DNA of 64,000 bases from Pseudomonas laurylsulfatiphila (GCF_002934665.1 NZ_NIRS01000006.1:186001-250000); one strand, 5' to 3'; counted from the first letter of the stretch, positions 1 through 9,252 are shown. Notes: a model not told the origin generated them from the letters alone. Made by a program: numbers and translations.

Positions 1-1
1 C

Positions 2-343
2 GTGGTGTCCACCGTGCTGACCTGGACCAGCGTCGCGCTGATCCCGACCGAAATCACCCTGTTCCTCTGGGCCACTGCGTGCTTCGCCGCCGTACCGGCG
101 CTGCAAGTGAACGTGGTGACGTTCGGCAAAGCCGCACCGAACCTGGTGTCGACCCTGAACATCGGCGCTTTCAACATCGGCAACGCCCTGGGTGCCTGGG
201 TCGGCGGCAGTGTGATCGCCCATGGCTTCGGCCTGACCAGTGTACCGCTCGCCGCAGCCGTACTGGCGGTACTCGCCCTGCTGGTGACCCTGATTACTTT
301 CCGCCAGAGCGGCAATCCCGATCTGGCTCCTGCTACCCACTAA
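2..343 (+). CDS. MFS transporter, C-terminal fragment (cut by window edge)
   Basis: The reading frame is open to the left edge, so only the last 113 or so codons are present and the true start lies outside the window. The fragment is very hydrophobic, with three to four membrane helices. It carries a glycine/asparagine-rich helix pair (LNIGAFNIGNALGAWVGG) typical of helix 11 in the AraJ/NepI-type drug or sugar efflux branch of the major facilitator superfamily. The tail after the last helix is short and polar. It lies 30 bp upstream of xenB on the same strand with no terminator between them, so the two may be co-transcribed. The substrate cannot be told from this piece. Confidence 0.8.
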   Translation: MVSTVLTWTSVALIPTEITLFLWATACFAAVPALQVNVVTFGKAAPNLVSTLNIGAFNIGNALGAWVGGSVIAHGFGLTSVPLAAAVLAVLALLVTLITFRQSGNPDLAPATH

Positions 344-373
344 TCACCTGAAACCTCACGAGGGTTGTACTTC

Positions 374-1423
374 ATGACGACTATTTTCGATCCAATCAAA
401 CTGGGCGACCTCGAGTTGGCCAACCGCATCATCATGGCGCCCCTGACCCGCTGCCGCGCCGACGAAGGCCGTGTCCCCAACGCGCTGATGGCCGAGTACT
501 ACGTGCAGCGTGCCTCCGCCGGCCTGATCCTCAGCGAAGCCACTTCGGTCACGCCAATGGGCGTCGGCTACCCGGACACCCCGGGCATCTGGTCCAACGA
601 TCAGGTACGTGGCTGGTCCAACGTGACCAAGGCCATCCATGGCGCGGGCGGCAAGATCTTCCTGCAGTTGTGGCACGTGGGTCGCATTTCCCACGGTTTG
701 TACCTCAACGATGAAGCCCCGGTCGCCCCGAGTGCCATCCAGCCCAAGGGCCACGTCAGCCTGGTTCGTCCGCTGGCCGACTTCCCTGTTCCGCGCGCCC
801 TGGAAACCGCTGAAATCGCCGACATCGTCGACGCTTACCGCGTCGGTGCCGAGAACGCCAAGGCCGCCGGCTTCGACGGTGTGGAAATCCACGCCGCCAA
901 CGGTTACCTGCTCGACCAGTTCCTGCAAAGCAGCACCAACCAGCGCGCCGACAACTATGGCGGCTCCCTGGAAAACCGTGCTCGGCTGCTGCTGGAAGTG
1001 ACTGACGCCGCCATTGAAGTCTGGGGCGCCGGCCGTGTAGGTGTGCACCTGTCGCCCCGCGCCGACCTGCATGACATGGGCGACGACAACCTGGCCGAAA
1101 CCTTCACCTACGTCGCTCGCGAACTGGGCAAGCGTGGCATCGCCTTCATCTGCTCGCGCGAGAAAGAAGGTGCCGACAGCCTCGGCCCACAACTCAAGGA
1201 AGCCTTCGGCGGCCCCTACATTGCCAACGAGCGTTTCACCAAGGACAGCGCCAACGCGTTGCTCGCCAGCGGCATGGCCGATGCAGTCGCCTTCGGCGTC
1301 CCCTTCATTGCCAACCCCGACCTGCCGGCACGCTTGAAGGCCGACGCACCGCTTAACGAAGCGCGCCCGGAGCTGTTCTATGCCCAGGGTCCGGTTGGTT
1401 ACATCGACTATCCAACTTTGTAA
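374..1423 (+). CDS. xenB: Xenobiotic reductase B, Old Yellow Enzyme-family alkene/nitro reductase
   Basis: This 349-residue flavoprotein uses NAD(P)H to reduce activated C=C bonds and nitro or nitrate ester groups (NemA/XenB branch of Old Yellow Enzyme). The translation matches remembered P. putida/P. fluorescens XenB nearly end to end. It begins FDPIKLGDLELANRI, has the FMN-barrel segment MAPLTRCRADEGRVPN, the substrate-site motif IHAANGYLLDQFLQ, the SSTNQRADNYGGSLENR stretch, and ends GPVGYIDYP. I chose the ATG at 374, ten bases after a GAGG element, over the in-frame TTG at 365. It is followed directly by a strong terminator. The role is probably detoxification of electrophiles; the natural substrate is not evident. 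Confidence 0.92.
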   Translation: MTTIFDPIKLGDLELANRIIMAPLTRCRADEGRVPNALMAEYYVQRASAGLILSEATSVTPMGVGYPDTPGIWSNDQVRGWSNVTKAIHGAGGKIFLQLWHVGRISHGLYLNDEAPVAPSAIQPKGHVSLVRPLADFPVPRALETAEIADIVDAYRVGAENAKAAGFDGVEIHAANGYLLDQFLQSSTNQRADNYGGSLENRARLLLEVTDAAIEVWGAGRVGVHLSPRADLHDMGDDNLAETFTYVARELGKRGIAFICSREKEGADSLGPQLKEAFGGPYIANERFTKDSANALLASGMADAVAFGVPFIANPDLPARLKADAPLNEARPELFYAQGPVGYIDYPTL

Positions 1424-1440
1424 AACTGCGCAAACTCGAA

Positions 1441-1472
1441 AAGCCCGGCGTTTCGGACGCCGGGCTTTTTTC
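1441..1472 (+). terminator. Rho-independent terminator of xenB
   Basis: An 11-bp perfect stem AAGCCCGGCGT/ACGCCGGGCTT (1441-1451 and 1457-1467) with a 5-nt loop is followed by a T run. It lies 18 bp after the xenB stop. Confidence 0.9.
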
Positions 1473-1674
1473 TTTAAATAAGCTAAAACCCGCTAACCAG
1501 ACTTAAACTTCTGACAACTCACCTGCCATCCAAACCAGTATCACACCCACCTGCATACAAACTTACAACTACAACCCAGACAAACCCAAAAAACAACTTA
1601 ATACTTCACAAAGCCTCGCCACAACATATCGAGCACTATGGGAAGCCCCTCAAAAACTTTAAAGGATTAACAGT

Positions 1675-2205
1675 ATGGACAACAACGGCCCGATACACGC
1701 GCCCCACATCATTGCACAAACAGAATATGAAGCTGGAGACTTCAGCTTTTCTGCCTCCGCCAGCAAATTCCCTGATAAGTACACCGTGATGACCATCAAC
1801 ATCGCCAACAACACTAATGGCCCGATCCGGCTCTTGAAAGCAGGCTGGGACTTGACCGGAACGTCGCTGTCAGATTTCGAAATCGAAAAGAACGATGAGG
1901 AAACTCTCGAACTCCCTTACTTCCAGGACTTCTCCAGTAATGGACTGTATTACAAAAAAAGGAATTTCCCTCCGATCTTGCAAGAGTTCTCGTACATTAC
2001 CGAAGATGGATTAATTTGCACGTTAGCTATTCAGCTGACAGTTTCAGTGGGTTACGGCTTCCTGCATCCAACCCTGAATCCAATCTGGACAAAAAAAATA
2101 ACGCGATCCGGCAACAGCAGCAGCCCATATAAGGTCACTGCCAACATCACGAATAAGGATGAAGAGGCACCCTTCAGTTTTAGCGTCGACCTGATAATCG
2201 GTTAA
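1675..2205 (+). CDS. Orphan 176-residue protein of unknown function, AT-rich
   Basis: I do not recognise this protein. It has an ATG start with AAAGGA eight to ten bases upstream and no signal peptide or membrane segment. The chain is rich in alternating hydrophobic/polar stretches (YTVMTINIANNTNG, LAIQLTVSVGYG, YKVTANITN, FSFSVDLIIG), which suggests an all-beta fold. The layout, with an early Asn-rich strand pair and a Trp-Asp turn (AGWDL), loosely recalls small beta-sandwich cytolysin or aegerolysin-type proteins, but no diagnostic motif supports that. The gene and its roughly 200 bp upstream are clearly richer in A+T than everything around, with adenine-rich codons such as AAA, AAT and ATA. 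It sits between two terminators as a single-gene unit. This looks like recent acquisition. Confidence 0.65.
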   Translation: MDNNGPIHAPHIIAQTEYEAGDFSFSASASKFPDKYTVMTINIANNTNGPIRLLKAGWDLTGTSLSDFEIEKNDEETLELPYFQDFSSNGLYYKKRNFPPILQEFSYITEDGLICTLAIQLTVSVGYGFLHPTLNPIWTKKITRSGNSSSPYKVTANITNKDEEAPFSFSVDLIIG

Positions 2206-2516
2206 TACTGATCAGACAAAAAAATACGCCGATGAAAAAACGTATCAGACCAGCTTACTGATGTCTTTTTTCGCCACATTCCAGACCCCGACTCGCAAAG
2301 CCGGGGTTCTTTTTCACGAGCGGTGGTATCCGTTCTAAGTTCATGCCCCATGCAAGCCCGATACAAAATCCCTACAAATTATGTCGCTTGATAGCTGTCA
2401 ACCTGACACGAGCCCATATATAAAAGCACCCCATTGCAAAAAGGCGCATGAAGCAAAATGATCCTCGGGGGGGATTTCAACAGTTGACTTGCCGGGAGCC
2501 AGGTTTTCATTTTGTT
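2206..2516. other. AT-rich intergenic stretch after the orphan gene
   Basis: Apart from the hairpin at 2283-2315, this 311-bp stretch holds no convincing gene. It has a TATATAA-like patch near 2416 and a short G-run near 2468. The antisense-side ORF that begins near 2448 runs into ttgR and is only a shadow of it. Confidence 0.5.
2283..2315 (+). terminator. Probable terminator downstream of the orphan gene
   Basis: Stem arms ACCCCG (2285-2290) and CGGGGT (2302-2307) enclose an 11-nt loop and are followed by TTCTTTTTC. The stem is short but GC-rich. Confidence 0.6.
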
Positions 2517-3149
2517 TCATTTGCGCAGGCTGGGGCTCAAGCGCAGCATGTCCAGCCCGGTATCGACCCATCGTTCGGCTGCGGTGTGCAATTCAAAACT
2601 GTCGGGGGCCAGCAACCACTGGTACAGGATACCGTCAATATAGGCACGCAAGCTGATGGCTGCGCGGGCGGTGTCGAGGTTTTCCGGCAACTGCCCTCGA
2701 TTGACGGCATTGCTCAGGGCCAGACCGATTCGCATGTTGCATTCGAGGCTGGCTGACACGCGCTGTTGGCGCAGGTCGCACATTTCATCGGTGAATTCGC
2801 ACTTATGAAAAAGAATCTCATTGATGCGTCGGGTTTTCGGGTCCAGCGCAATTTGATGAAACAAATGAATCAGCAGCTTGCGCATGCAGCCCAGGGGATC
2901 GAGTTCGTCTTCACTCTCGCTGGCCTTGGCCATTTCTTCCAGCGGCTCATGCAAGGTGTCGAGCATGGCCTGCACCAGATCCGCCTTGTTGCTGAAATGC
3001 CAGTAAATGGCTCCTCGAGTGACGCCGGCCAGGGTCGCGATATCCGCCAGGGTCGTACGCGCCACGCCTCGCTCGTAAAAGGCCTTTTCGGCCGCCACGA
3101 GAATTTGCGCGCGGGTTTCCTGAGCTTCCTCTTTGGTACGACGGACCAT
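2517..3149 (-). CDS. ttgR: TetR-family repressor of the RND efflux operon (TtgR/EmhR)
   Basis: This 210-residue repressor has the same length as P. putida TtgR and nearly the same opening (MVRRTKEEAQETRAQI) and ending (WVDTGLDMLRLSPSLRK). The N-terminal TetR helix-turn-helix spans about residues 12-60 (TLADIATLAGVTRGAIYWHF). The C-terminal helical domain is the ligand pocket and dimer interface; it includes the conserved ALDPKTRRINEILFHKCEFTDEMC region. TtgR-type proteins bind antibiotics, flavonoids and solvents and then release the operator. It is transcribed divergently from ttgABC and shares a 277-bp promoter region containing the expected operator, so it should repress both itself and the pump. 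In P. fluorescens the same gene is called emhR. Confidence 0.93.
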   Translation of the reverse strand: MVRRTKEEAQETRAQILVAAEKAFYERGVARTTLADIATLAGVTRGAIYWHFSNKADLVQAMLDTLHEPLEEMAKASESEDELDPLGCMRKLLIHLFHQIALDPKTRRINEILFHKCEFTDEMCDLRQQRVSASLECNMRIGLALSNAVNRGQLPENLDTARAAISLRAYIDGILYQWLLAPDSFELHTAAERWVDTGLDMLRLSPSLRK

Positions 3150-3305
3150 GGCAGTACAACCTCAATCAGGGTGCTTCAGCGATGTCTGAATATCAGCTGA
3201 ATAAAAGTGGGGCGAACGTTCTGGGGGTTCGTCCCCGGCCTACAATTCCAATCTTTCAACGGCTTGTGTAATGGCTTTTGTAACGGCGTTGATACGCAGC
3301 CTGGG

Positions 3306-3335
3306 TATTTACAAACAGCCATGTACGTAAGTATA
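3306..3335. promoter_or_regulatory. TtgR operator between ttgR and ttgA
   Basis: An imperfect inverted repeat has half-sites TATTTAC (3306-3312) and GTAAGTA (3327-3333; reverse complement TACTTAC, 6 of 7 matching). The block, including the central ACAAACAGCCATG, closely matches the P. putida TtgR operator as I remember it. It overlaps the presumed ttgA promoter, so bound repressor would block RNA polymerase. Confidence 0.85.
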
Positions 3336-3337
3336 TT
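3308..3337 (+). promoter_or_regulatory. Probable sigma-70 promoter of ttgABC
   Basis: TTTACA (3308-3313) and TATATT (3332-3337), 18 bp apart, lie inside the TtgR operator. They are 90 bp upstream of the ttgA start. The divergent ttgR promoter probably overlaps the same block. Confidence 0.6.
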
Positions 3338-3426
3338 ACTTAGCAAGCTACTTATCCACTCGGCAAGCATTTTTCAACCTTCCACCTTTCTAGTGCGCAC
3401 GTTGCGCGCCTGACCCGAGGATTTTC

Positions 3427-4584
3427 ATGCAATTCAAGCCAGCTGTTACCGCTCTGGTCGCCGCCGTCGCCCTGGCATCGCTGCTCAGCGGATGCAAAAA
3501 GGAAGAGGCAGCACCGGCCGCCCCACCGCCTCAGGTCGGCGTCGTGACTCTGCAACCGCAAGCGTTCACCCTGACATCCGATCTGCCTGGCCGTACCAGT
3601 GCGTTCCGCATTGCCGAAGTCCGTCCTCAGGTCAACGGCATCATTCTCAAGCGCCTGTTCAAGGAAGGCAGCGACGTCAAGGCCGGCCAGCAGCTCTATC
3701 AGATCGATCCGTCGGTCTATGAAGCGACATTGAAAAGCGCCGAAGCCAACCTGCGCTCGACCAAGTCGATTTCCGACCGCTACAAGCAACTGGTCGACGA
3801 GCAGGCTGTAAGCCGTCAGGAATACGACACCGCCGTGGCCAACCGCCTGCAATCGGAAGCCGCACTGCAAACCGCACAGATCAACGTGCGCTACACCAAG
3901 GTCTATGCCCCGCTGACCGGCCGCATCGGCCGCTCCTCGGTGACCGAAGGCGCGCTGGTCAGCAATGCCCAGGTCGATGCGATGGCGGTGATTCAGCAAA
4001 TCGACCCGATCTACGTCGACGTGACGCAGTCCTCGGTCGAGCTGCTGCAACTGCGCCGCGAGCTGGAAAGCGGTCGCCTGCAAAAAGCCGGCGACAACGC
4101 GGCCTCGGTCAAGCTGACCCTGGAAGACGGCAGCGATTACAAGCTGGACGGCAAGCTGGAATTCTCCGAAATCTCGGTTGACCAGACCACCGGTTCCGTC
4201 ACCCTGCGCGCCATTTTCCCGAACCCTGACCACACCCTTCTGCCAGGCATGTTCGTGCACGCCAAGTTGCTGGCCGGTGTGAACAGCGCGGCGATCCTGG
4301 CCCCGCAGCAAGGCGTGACCCGCGACCTCAAGGGTACCCCGACCGCTCTGGTTGTCGGCCCGGACAACAAGGTCGAACTGCGTCATCTCAAGGCCAACCG
4401 CACCGTCGGCAACCAGTGGCTGATCGAAGACGGCCTGAAGGCCGGCGATCGCCTGATCACCGAAGGTCTGCAATTCGTCAAACCCGGCATCGAAGTCAAG
4501 GCCAGTGAAGCGACCAACGTAGCCGTAAAGAGCCCGGCCCCCGCTCAGACAGCTGATAAAGCCTCTGGCGGAAAAGGGGAGTAA
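3427..4584 (+). CDS. ttgA: RND efflux periplasmic adaptor lipoprotein (TtgA/EmhA)
   Basis: This 385-residue membrane fusion protein joins the inner-membrane pump TtgB to the outer-membrane channel TtgC. A lipoprotein signal ends at lipobox LLSGC, with acylated Cys23, followed by a charged and Ala/Pro-rich linker. The lipoyl half-motifs (GRTSAFRIAEVRPQVNGII, and VRYTKVYAPLTGRIGRSSV) flank an alpha-helical hairpin (about residues 95-160). They are followed by the beta-barrel and membrane-proximal domains (LEFSEISVDQTTGSVTLRA, LLPGMFVHAKL). This is the MexA/AcrA pattern. The ATG follows a GAGG element. It is the first gene of an operon, with only 3 bp to ttgB, under the TtgR operator. Confidence 0.93.
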   Translation: MQFKPAVTALVAAVALASLLSGCKKEEAAPAAPPPQVGVVTLQPQAFTLTSDLPGRTSAFRIAEVRPQVNGIILKRLFKEGSDVKAGQQLYQIDPSVYEATLKSAEANLRSTKSISDRYKQLVDEQAVSRQEYDTAVANRLQSEAALQTAQINVRYTKVYAPLTGRIGRSSVTEGALVSNAQVDAMAVIQQIDPIYVDVTQSSVELLQLRRELESGRLQKAGDNAASVKLTLEDGSDYKLDGKLEFSEISVDQTTGSVTLRAIFPNPDHTLLPGMFVHAKLLAGVNSAAILAPQQGVTRDLKGTPTALVVGPDNKVELRHLKANRTVGNQWLIEDGLKAGDRLITEGLQFVKPGIEVKASEATNVAVKSPAPAQTADKASGGKGE

Positions 4585-4587
4585 ACC

Positions 4588-7500
4588 ATGTCGAGATTTT
4601 TTATCGACCGTCCGATTTTCGCCTGGGTGATTGCCCTGGTGATCATGTTGGTCGGGGCACTATCGATCCTGCGGTTGCCGATCAACCAGTACCCGAGCAT
4701 TGCGCCTCCGGCGATCGCCATTTCCGTGACCTACCCGGGTGCTTCGGCACAAACGGTACAGGACACCGTGGTTCAGGTGATCGAGCAACAGCTCAACGGT
4801 ATCGACAACCTGCGTTATGTCTCGTCGGAAAGTAACTCCGACGGCACCATGACCATTACCGCGACCTTCGAGCAAGGCACCAACTCCGACACCGCGCAGG
4901 TTCAGGTGCAGAACAAGCTGAACCTGGCCACCCCGCTGCTGCCGCAGGAAGTGCAACAGCAAGGTATCCGCGTCACCAAGGCGGTGAAGAACTTCCTGCT
5001 GGTGATCGGCGTGGTGTCGCGTGACGGCAGCATGACCAAGGACGACTTGTCCAACTACATCGTGTCGAACATGCAAGACCCGATCTCACGGACCGCCGGT
5101 GTCGGTGACTTCCAGGTGTTCGGTTCGCAGTACGCCATGCGTATCTGGCTCGACCCGGCCAAGTTGAACAAGTACAACCTGACCCCGATCGACGTCAAGA
5201 CCGCCATCGCGGCGCAAAACGTCCAGGTGTCGTCCGGTCAGCTCGGCGGCTTGCCTGCGCTGCCCGGCACCCAGTTGAACGCGACGATCATCGGCAAGAC
5301 CCGCCTGCAGACCGCGGAGCAATTCGACAAGATCCTGCTAAAGGTCAACAAGGACGGCTCCCAGGTTCGCCTCAAAGATGTTGCCGAAGTCGGCCTGGGT
5401 GGCGAGAACTACAGCATCAACGCCCAGTTCAACGGCGCCCCGGCTTCCGGCCTGGCGGTGAAACTGGCCACCGGTGCCAACGCGCTCGATACCGCCAAGG
5501 CCCTGCGCACGACTATCGACAGCCTCAAGCCGTTCTTCCCGCAAGGGATGGAAGTGGTGTTCCCGTACGACACCACGCCGGTGGTGACCGAGTCGATCAA
5601 AGGCGTGGTTCACACCCTGGTCGAAGCGATCGCGCTGGTGTTCCTGGTGATGTTCCTGTTCCTGCAAAACTTCCGCGCCACCGTGATCACCACGATGACC
5701 GTTCCGGTGGTATTGCTCGGTACATTCGGGATCCTCGCGGCCGCCGGTTTCAGCATCAACACCCTGACCATGTTCGGTATGGTACTGGCCATTGGCTTGC
5801 TGGTGGACGACGCCATCGTCGTGGTGGAAAACGTCGAACGGGTGATGAGCGAAGAAGGCCTGTCACCGAAAGAAGCCACCAAGAAGTCCATGGGCCAGAT
5901 CCAGGGCGCACTGGTCGGTATCGCCTTGGTGTTGTCGGCGGTTCTGCTGCCAATGGCGTTCTTCAGCGGTTCCACCGGTGTGATCTACAAGCAGTTCTCG
6001 ATCACCATCGTCTCGGCCATGGCCCTGTCGGTACTGGTCGCGCTGATCTTCACCCCGGCGCTCTGCGCCACCATGCTCAAGCCGATTCCGAAAGGCGAGC
6101 ACGGCGTACCCAAGCGTGGTTTCTTTGGCTGGTTCAACCGCAATTTCGACCGCGGCGTTCGCGGCTACGAGCGTGGTGTGGGCAATATCCTGCAGCGCAA
6201 GATCCCGTATCTGCTGGCGTATCTGCTGATCGTGGTGGGCATGATCTGGCTGTTCACCCGCATTCCGACGGCGTTCCTGCCGGAAGAAGACCAGGGTGTA
6301 CTGTTCGCCCAGGTGCAAACCCCGGCCGGCTCCACAGCCCAGCGTACCCAGGTGGTCGTGGATGAAATGCGTGAATTCCTGCTGCGCCCGGGCAAGGATG
6401 GCGGCGAAGGCGATGCGGTGAACTCGGTGTTTACCGTGACCGGTTTCAACTTCGCCGGCCGTGGCCAGAGTTCGGGTATGGCGTTCATCATGCTACGTCC
6501 GTGGGACGAACGTAACGCCGACAACAACGTGTTCAAGGTGGCGGCCCGTGCCCAGCAGCACTTCTTCACCTTCCGCGATGCCATGGTGTTCGCCTTTGCA
6601 CCACCGGCGGTACTGGAGTTGGGTAACGCCACCGGTTTCGACGTGTTCCTGCAGGACCGCGCTGGTATCGGTCACGAAAAACTGATGGAAGCGCGCAACC
6701 AGTTCCTTGGCATGGCTGCACAAAGCAAGATCCTGTCTCAGGTGCGTCCGAACGGCCTGAACGACGAACCGCAATACCAACTGGAAATCGATGACGAGAA
6801 GGCCAGTGCCCTGGGCATTACCATCGTCGACATCAACAACACCCTGTCGATTGCCCTGGGCAGTAGCTACGTCAACGACTTCATCGACCGTGGTCGGGTG
6901 AAGAAGGTTTACGTGCAAGGCCAGCCAGGCTCTCGAATGGGCCCCGAAGACTTGCAGAAGTGGTACGTGCGTAACGCCCAGGGAACCATGGTGCCGTTCT
7001 CGGCATTCGCCAAGGGCGAGTGGATCTACGGTTCGCCGAAACTGGCCCGTTACAACGGCGTGGAAGCGATGGAAATCCTCGGCGCCCCGGCACCGGGTTA
7101 CTCCACCGGTGAAGCCATGCTCGAAGTCGAAGCCATTGCCAAGAAACTGCCGGCCGGTGTCGGTATTTCCTGGACCGGCCTGTCGTACGAAGAACGTCTG
7201 TCCGGTTCGCAAGCGCCGGCGCTGTACGCCCTGTCGCTGCTGATGGTGTTCCTGTGCCTGGCGGCGTTGTATGAAAGCTGGTCGATTCCGATCGCGGTGA
7301 TGTTGGTGGTACCGCTGGGGATCATCGGTGCACTGATGGCCACCAGCCTGCGCGGTTTGTCCAACGACGTGTACTTCCAGGTAGGCCTGTTGACGACTAT
7401 CGGCCTGGCGGCGAAAAACGCCATTCTGATTGTCGAATTTGCAAAGGAACTGCACGAACAGGGGCGTAGCCTGCGCGATGCGGCAATCGAAGCCTGCCGC

Positions 7501-7749
7501 ATGCGTCTGCGACCGATCATCATGACCTCCCTCGCCTTCGTTCTGGGTGTGGTACCACTGGCGATATCCACGGGCGCAGGTTCGGGTAGCCAGCATGCAA
7601 TCGGTACCGGCGTGATCGGCGGTATGATCACGGCCACTGTGCTGGCGATCTTCTGGGTCCCGCTGTTCTTCGTCACCGTGTCGTCCATTGGCCAGCGTAA
7701 GATTGCCAACCAGGATGACGCTACTGAAACTCCTAAAGAGGCTGGCTAA
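4588..7749 (+). CDS. ttgB: RND multidrug efflux pump, inner-membrane transporter (TtgB/EmhB)
   Basis: At 1053 residues this is a full-length HAE1-family proton/drug antiporter of the MexB/AcrB/TtgB type. It opens MSRFFIDRPIFAWVIAL, the conserved first transmembrane helix. The proton-relay aspartates are in helix 4 (GLLVDDAIVVVENVER, near residues 405-410). The two large periplasmic loops and twelve membrane segments are complete, and the second half repeats the first (LLTTIGLAAKNAILIVEFA carries the relay lysine). A GGGGAG ribosome site lies 7 bp before the ATG. The stop overlaps the ttgC start by one base (TAATG), so expression is translationally coupled. Known relatives expel antibiotics, solvents and aromatic compounds; in P. 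fluorescens cLP6a EmhB exports phenanthrene. No key residue is missing. Confidence 0.95.
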   Translation: MSRFFIDRPIFAWVIALVIMLVGALSILRLPINQYPSIAPPAIAISVTYPGASAQTVQDTVVQVIEQQLNGIDNLRYVSSESNSDGTMTITATFEQGTNSDTAQVQVQNKLNLATPLLPQEVQQQGIRVTKAVKNFLLVIGVVSRDGSMTKDDLSNYIVSNMQDPISRTAGVGDFQVFGSQYAMRIWLDPAKLNKYNLTPIDVKTAIAAQNVQVSSGQLGGLPALPGTQLNATIIGKTRLQTAEQFDKILLKVNKDGSQVRLKDVAEVGLGGENYSINAQFNGAPASGLAVKLATGANALDTAKALRTTIDSLKPFFPQGMEVVFPYDTTPVVTESIKGVVHTLVEAIALVFLVMFLFLQNFRATVITTMTVPVVLLGTFGILAAAGFSINTLTMFGMVLAIGLLVDDAIVVVENVERVMSEEGLSPKEATKKSMGQIQGALVGIALVLSAVLLPMAFFSGSTGVIYKQFSITIVSAMALSVLVALIFTPALCATMLKPIPKGEHGVPKRGFFGWFNRNFDRGVRGYERGVGNILQRKIPYLLAYLLIVVGMIWLFTRIPTAFLPEEDQGVLFAQVQTPAGSTAQRTQVVVDEMREFLLRPGKDGGEGDAVNSVFTVTGFNFAGRGQSSGMAFIMLRPWDERNADNNVFKVAARAQQHFFTFRDAMVFAFAPPAVLELGNATGFDVFLQDRAGIGHEKLMEARNQFLGMAAQSKILSQVRPNGLNDEPQYQLEIDDEKASALGITIVDINNTLSIALGSSYVNDFIDRGRVKKVYVQGQPGSRMGPEDLQKWYVRNAQGTMVPFSAFAKGEWIYGSPKLARYNGVEAMEILGAPAPGYSTGEAMLEVEAIAKKLPAGVGISWTGLSYEERLSGSQAPALYALSLLMVFLCLAALYESWSIPIAVMLVVPLGIIGALMATSLRGLSNDVYFQVGLLTTIGLAAKNAILIVEFAKELHEQGRSLRDAAIEACRMRLRPIIMTSLAFVLGVVPLAISTGAGSGSQHAIGTGVIGGMITATVLAIFWVPLFFVTVSSIGQRKIANQDDATETPKEAG

Positions 7750-9209
7750 TGAGCAAGTCGCTACTCTCCCTGGCAGTCGCCGCCTTCGTGCTCGGTGGCT
7801 GCTCGCTGATACCTGATTATCAGCAGCCCGAAGCACCGGTGGCGGGGCAATACCCGCAGGGGCCGGCGTATTCGCCGTCCCAGGCACCGGCGCAAGCGGC
7901 GGCCGAACAAGGCTGGAAGCAGTTTTTCCACGACCCGGCGCTGCAACAGCTGATCAAGGTCGCCCTGGAAAACAACCGTGACCTGCGTGTCGCGGCCCTG
8001 AACATCGACGCCTTTGCGGCTCAGTACCGCATCTCCCGCGCCGACCTGTTCCCGGCCGTTTCGGCCAACGGCACCGGCAGCCGTCAGCGCCTTCCGGCTA
8101 ACGCGTCGCAGACCGGCGAAGCCGGCATCACCAGTTCCTACTCGGCAACGGTTGGCGTCAACGCCTACGAACTCGACCTGTTCGGTCGGGTTCGCAGCCT
8201 GAACGAGGAAGCGTTGCAGAAGTACTTCGCCACCGAAGAAGGCCGGCGCAGCACGCAGCTCAGCCTGGTGGCCAGCGTCGCCAACGCCTACCTGACCTGG
8301 CAGGCCGACAAGGAACTGCTGAAAGTCACCCAGGACACCCTCGCCGCGTTCGAGGAGAGCTACAAGCTCACCGCGCGCAGCAACGAAGTGGGAGTCGCCT
8401 CGGCCCTGGACCTGGCGCAGTCGCGGACCTCGGTGGAAAACGCCCGTGCGCAACTGGCCCGTTACACCCGCCAGGTCGCCCAGGATGAAAACAGCCTGGT
8501 ACTGCTGTTGGGTACCGGCGTCCCGGCCAACCTGCCAACGGCCAAACCGTTGAACGACGATCTGTTGGCCGAAGTACCGGCCGGCCTGCCGTCGGACTTG
8601 CTGCAACGTCGTCCGGACATCCTCCAGGCCGAGTACAACCTCAAGGCGGCCAACGCCAACATCGGCGCGGCACGGGCTGCGTTCTTCCCGAGCATCAGCC
8701 TGACCGCCAACGCCGGGACCCTGAGCCCGGACCTGTCCGGCCTGTTCAAGGGCGGTTCGGGCACCTGGCTGTTCCAGCCGCAGATCAACCTGCCGATCTT
8801 CAACGCCGGCGCCCTGAGCGCCAGCCTGGATTACTCGAAGATCCAGAAAGACATTGGTGTGGCGAACTACGAGAAGTCCATTCAAACGGCCTTCCAGGAA
8901 GTCGCCGACGGCCTGGCCGCACGCGGGACCTACACCGATCAGGTACAGGCACAGCGTAATCTGGTCAGCGCCAACCAGGACTACTACCGCCTGGCCGAGC
9001 GTCGTTATCGCATCGGTGTCGACAGCAACCTGACGTTCCTCGATGCCCAGCGTCAGCTGTTCAACTCTGAACAGAATCTGATCACCGATCGCCTGGCGCA
9101 GCTGATCAGTCAGGTCAACCTGTACAAGGCACTGGGTGGTGGCTGGAACGAACAGACGGCAAAGAACGAGCCGTTGAAGGAAGAAGCGCCGAAGATGAAG
9201 TATTTCTGA
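7749..9209 (+). CDS. ttgC: Outer-membrane efflux channel lipoprotein (TtgC/EmhC, OprM family)
   Basis: This 486-residue TolC/OprM-type channel completes the tripartite pump. The lipoprotein signal ends VLGGC with acylated Cys18. The paired outer-membrane efflux repeats follow: first half around ALENNRDLRVAALNIDAF to LTWQADKELLKVTQ, second half around LLQRRPDILQAEYNLKAANANIG to LTFLDAQRQLFNSEQ. The conserved segments YELDLFGRV and GVASALDLAQSRTSVE are present. The start ATG overlaps the ttgB stop by one base. A terminator follows 18 bp after the stop and ends the operon. Confidence 0.94.
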   Translation: MSKSLLSLAVAAFVLGGCSLIPDYQQPEAPVAGQYPQGPAYSPSQAPAQAAAEQGWKQFFHDPALQQLIKVALENNRDLRVAALNIDAFAAQYRISRADLFPAVSANGTGSRQRLPANASQTGEAGITSSYSATVGVNAYELDLFGRVRSLNEEALQKYFATEEGRRSTQLSLVASVANAYLTWQADKELLKVTQDTLAAFEESYKLTARSNEVGVASALDLAQSRTSVENARAQLARYTRQVAQDENSLVLLLGTGVPANLPTAKPLNDDLLAEVPAGLPSDLLQRRPDILQAEYNLKAANANIGAARAAFFPSISLTANAGTLSPDLSGLFKGGSGTWLFQPQINLPIFNAGALSASLDYSKIQKDIGVANYEKSIQTAFQEVADGLAARGTYTDQVQAQRNLVSANQDYYRLAERRYRIGVDSNLTFLDAQRQLFNSEQNLITDRLAQLISQVNLYKALGGGWNEQTAKNEPLKEEAPKMKYF

Positions 9210-9227
9210 TAGCGCTGTGAAAACACG

Positions 9228-9252
9228 AAGCCCACCGATTGGTGGGCTTTTT
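9228..9252 (+). terminator. Terminator of ttgABC
   Basis: A 9-bp perfect stem AAGCCCACC (9228-9236)/GGTGGGCTT (9241-9249) with a GATT loop is followed by a short T run. Confidence 0.85.

Noticed and set aside
3352..4473. 373-codon minus-strand ORF inside ttgA
   Set aside because: It is antisense to the adaptor protein and has no ribosome site.
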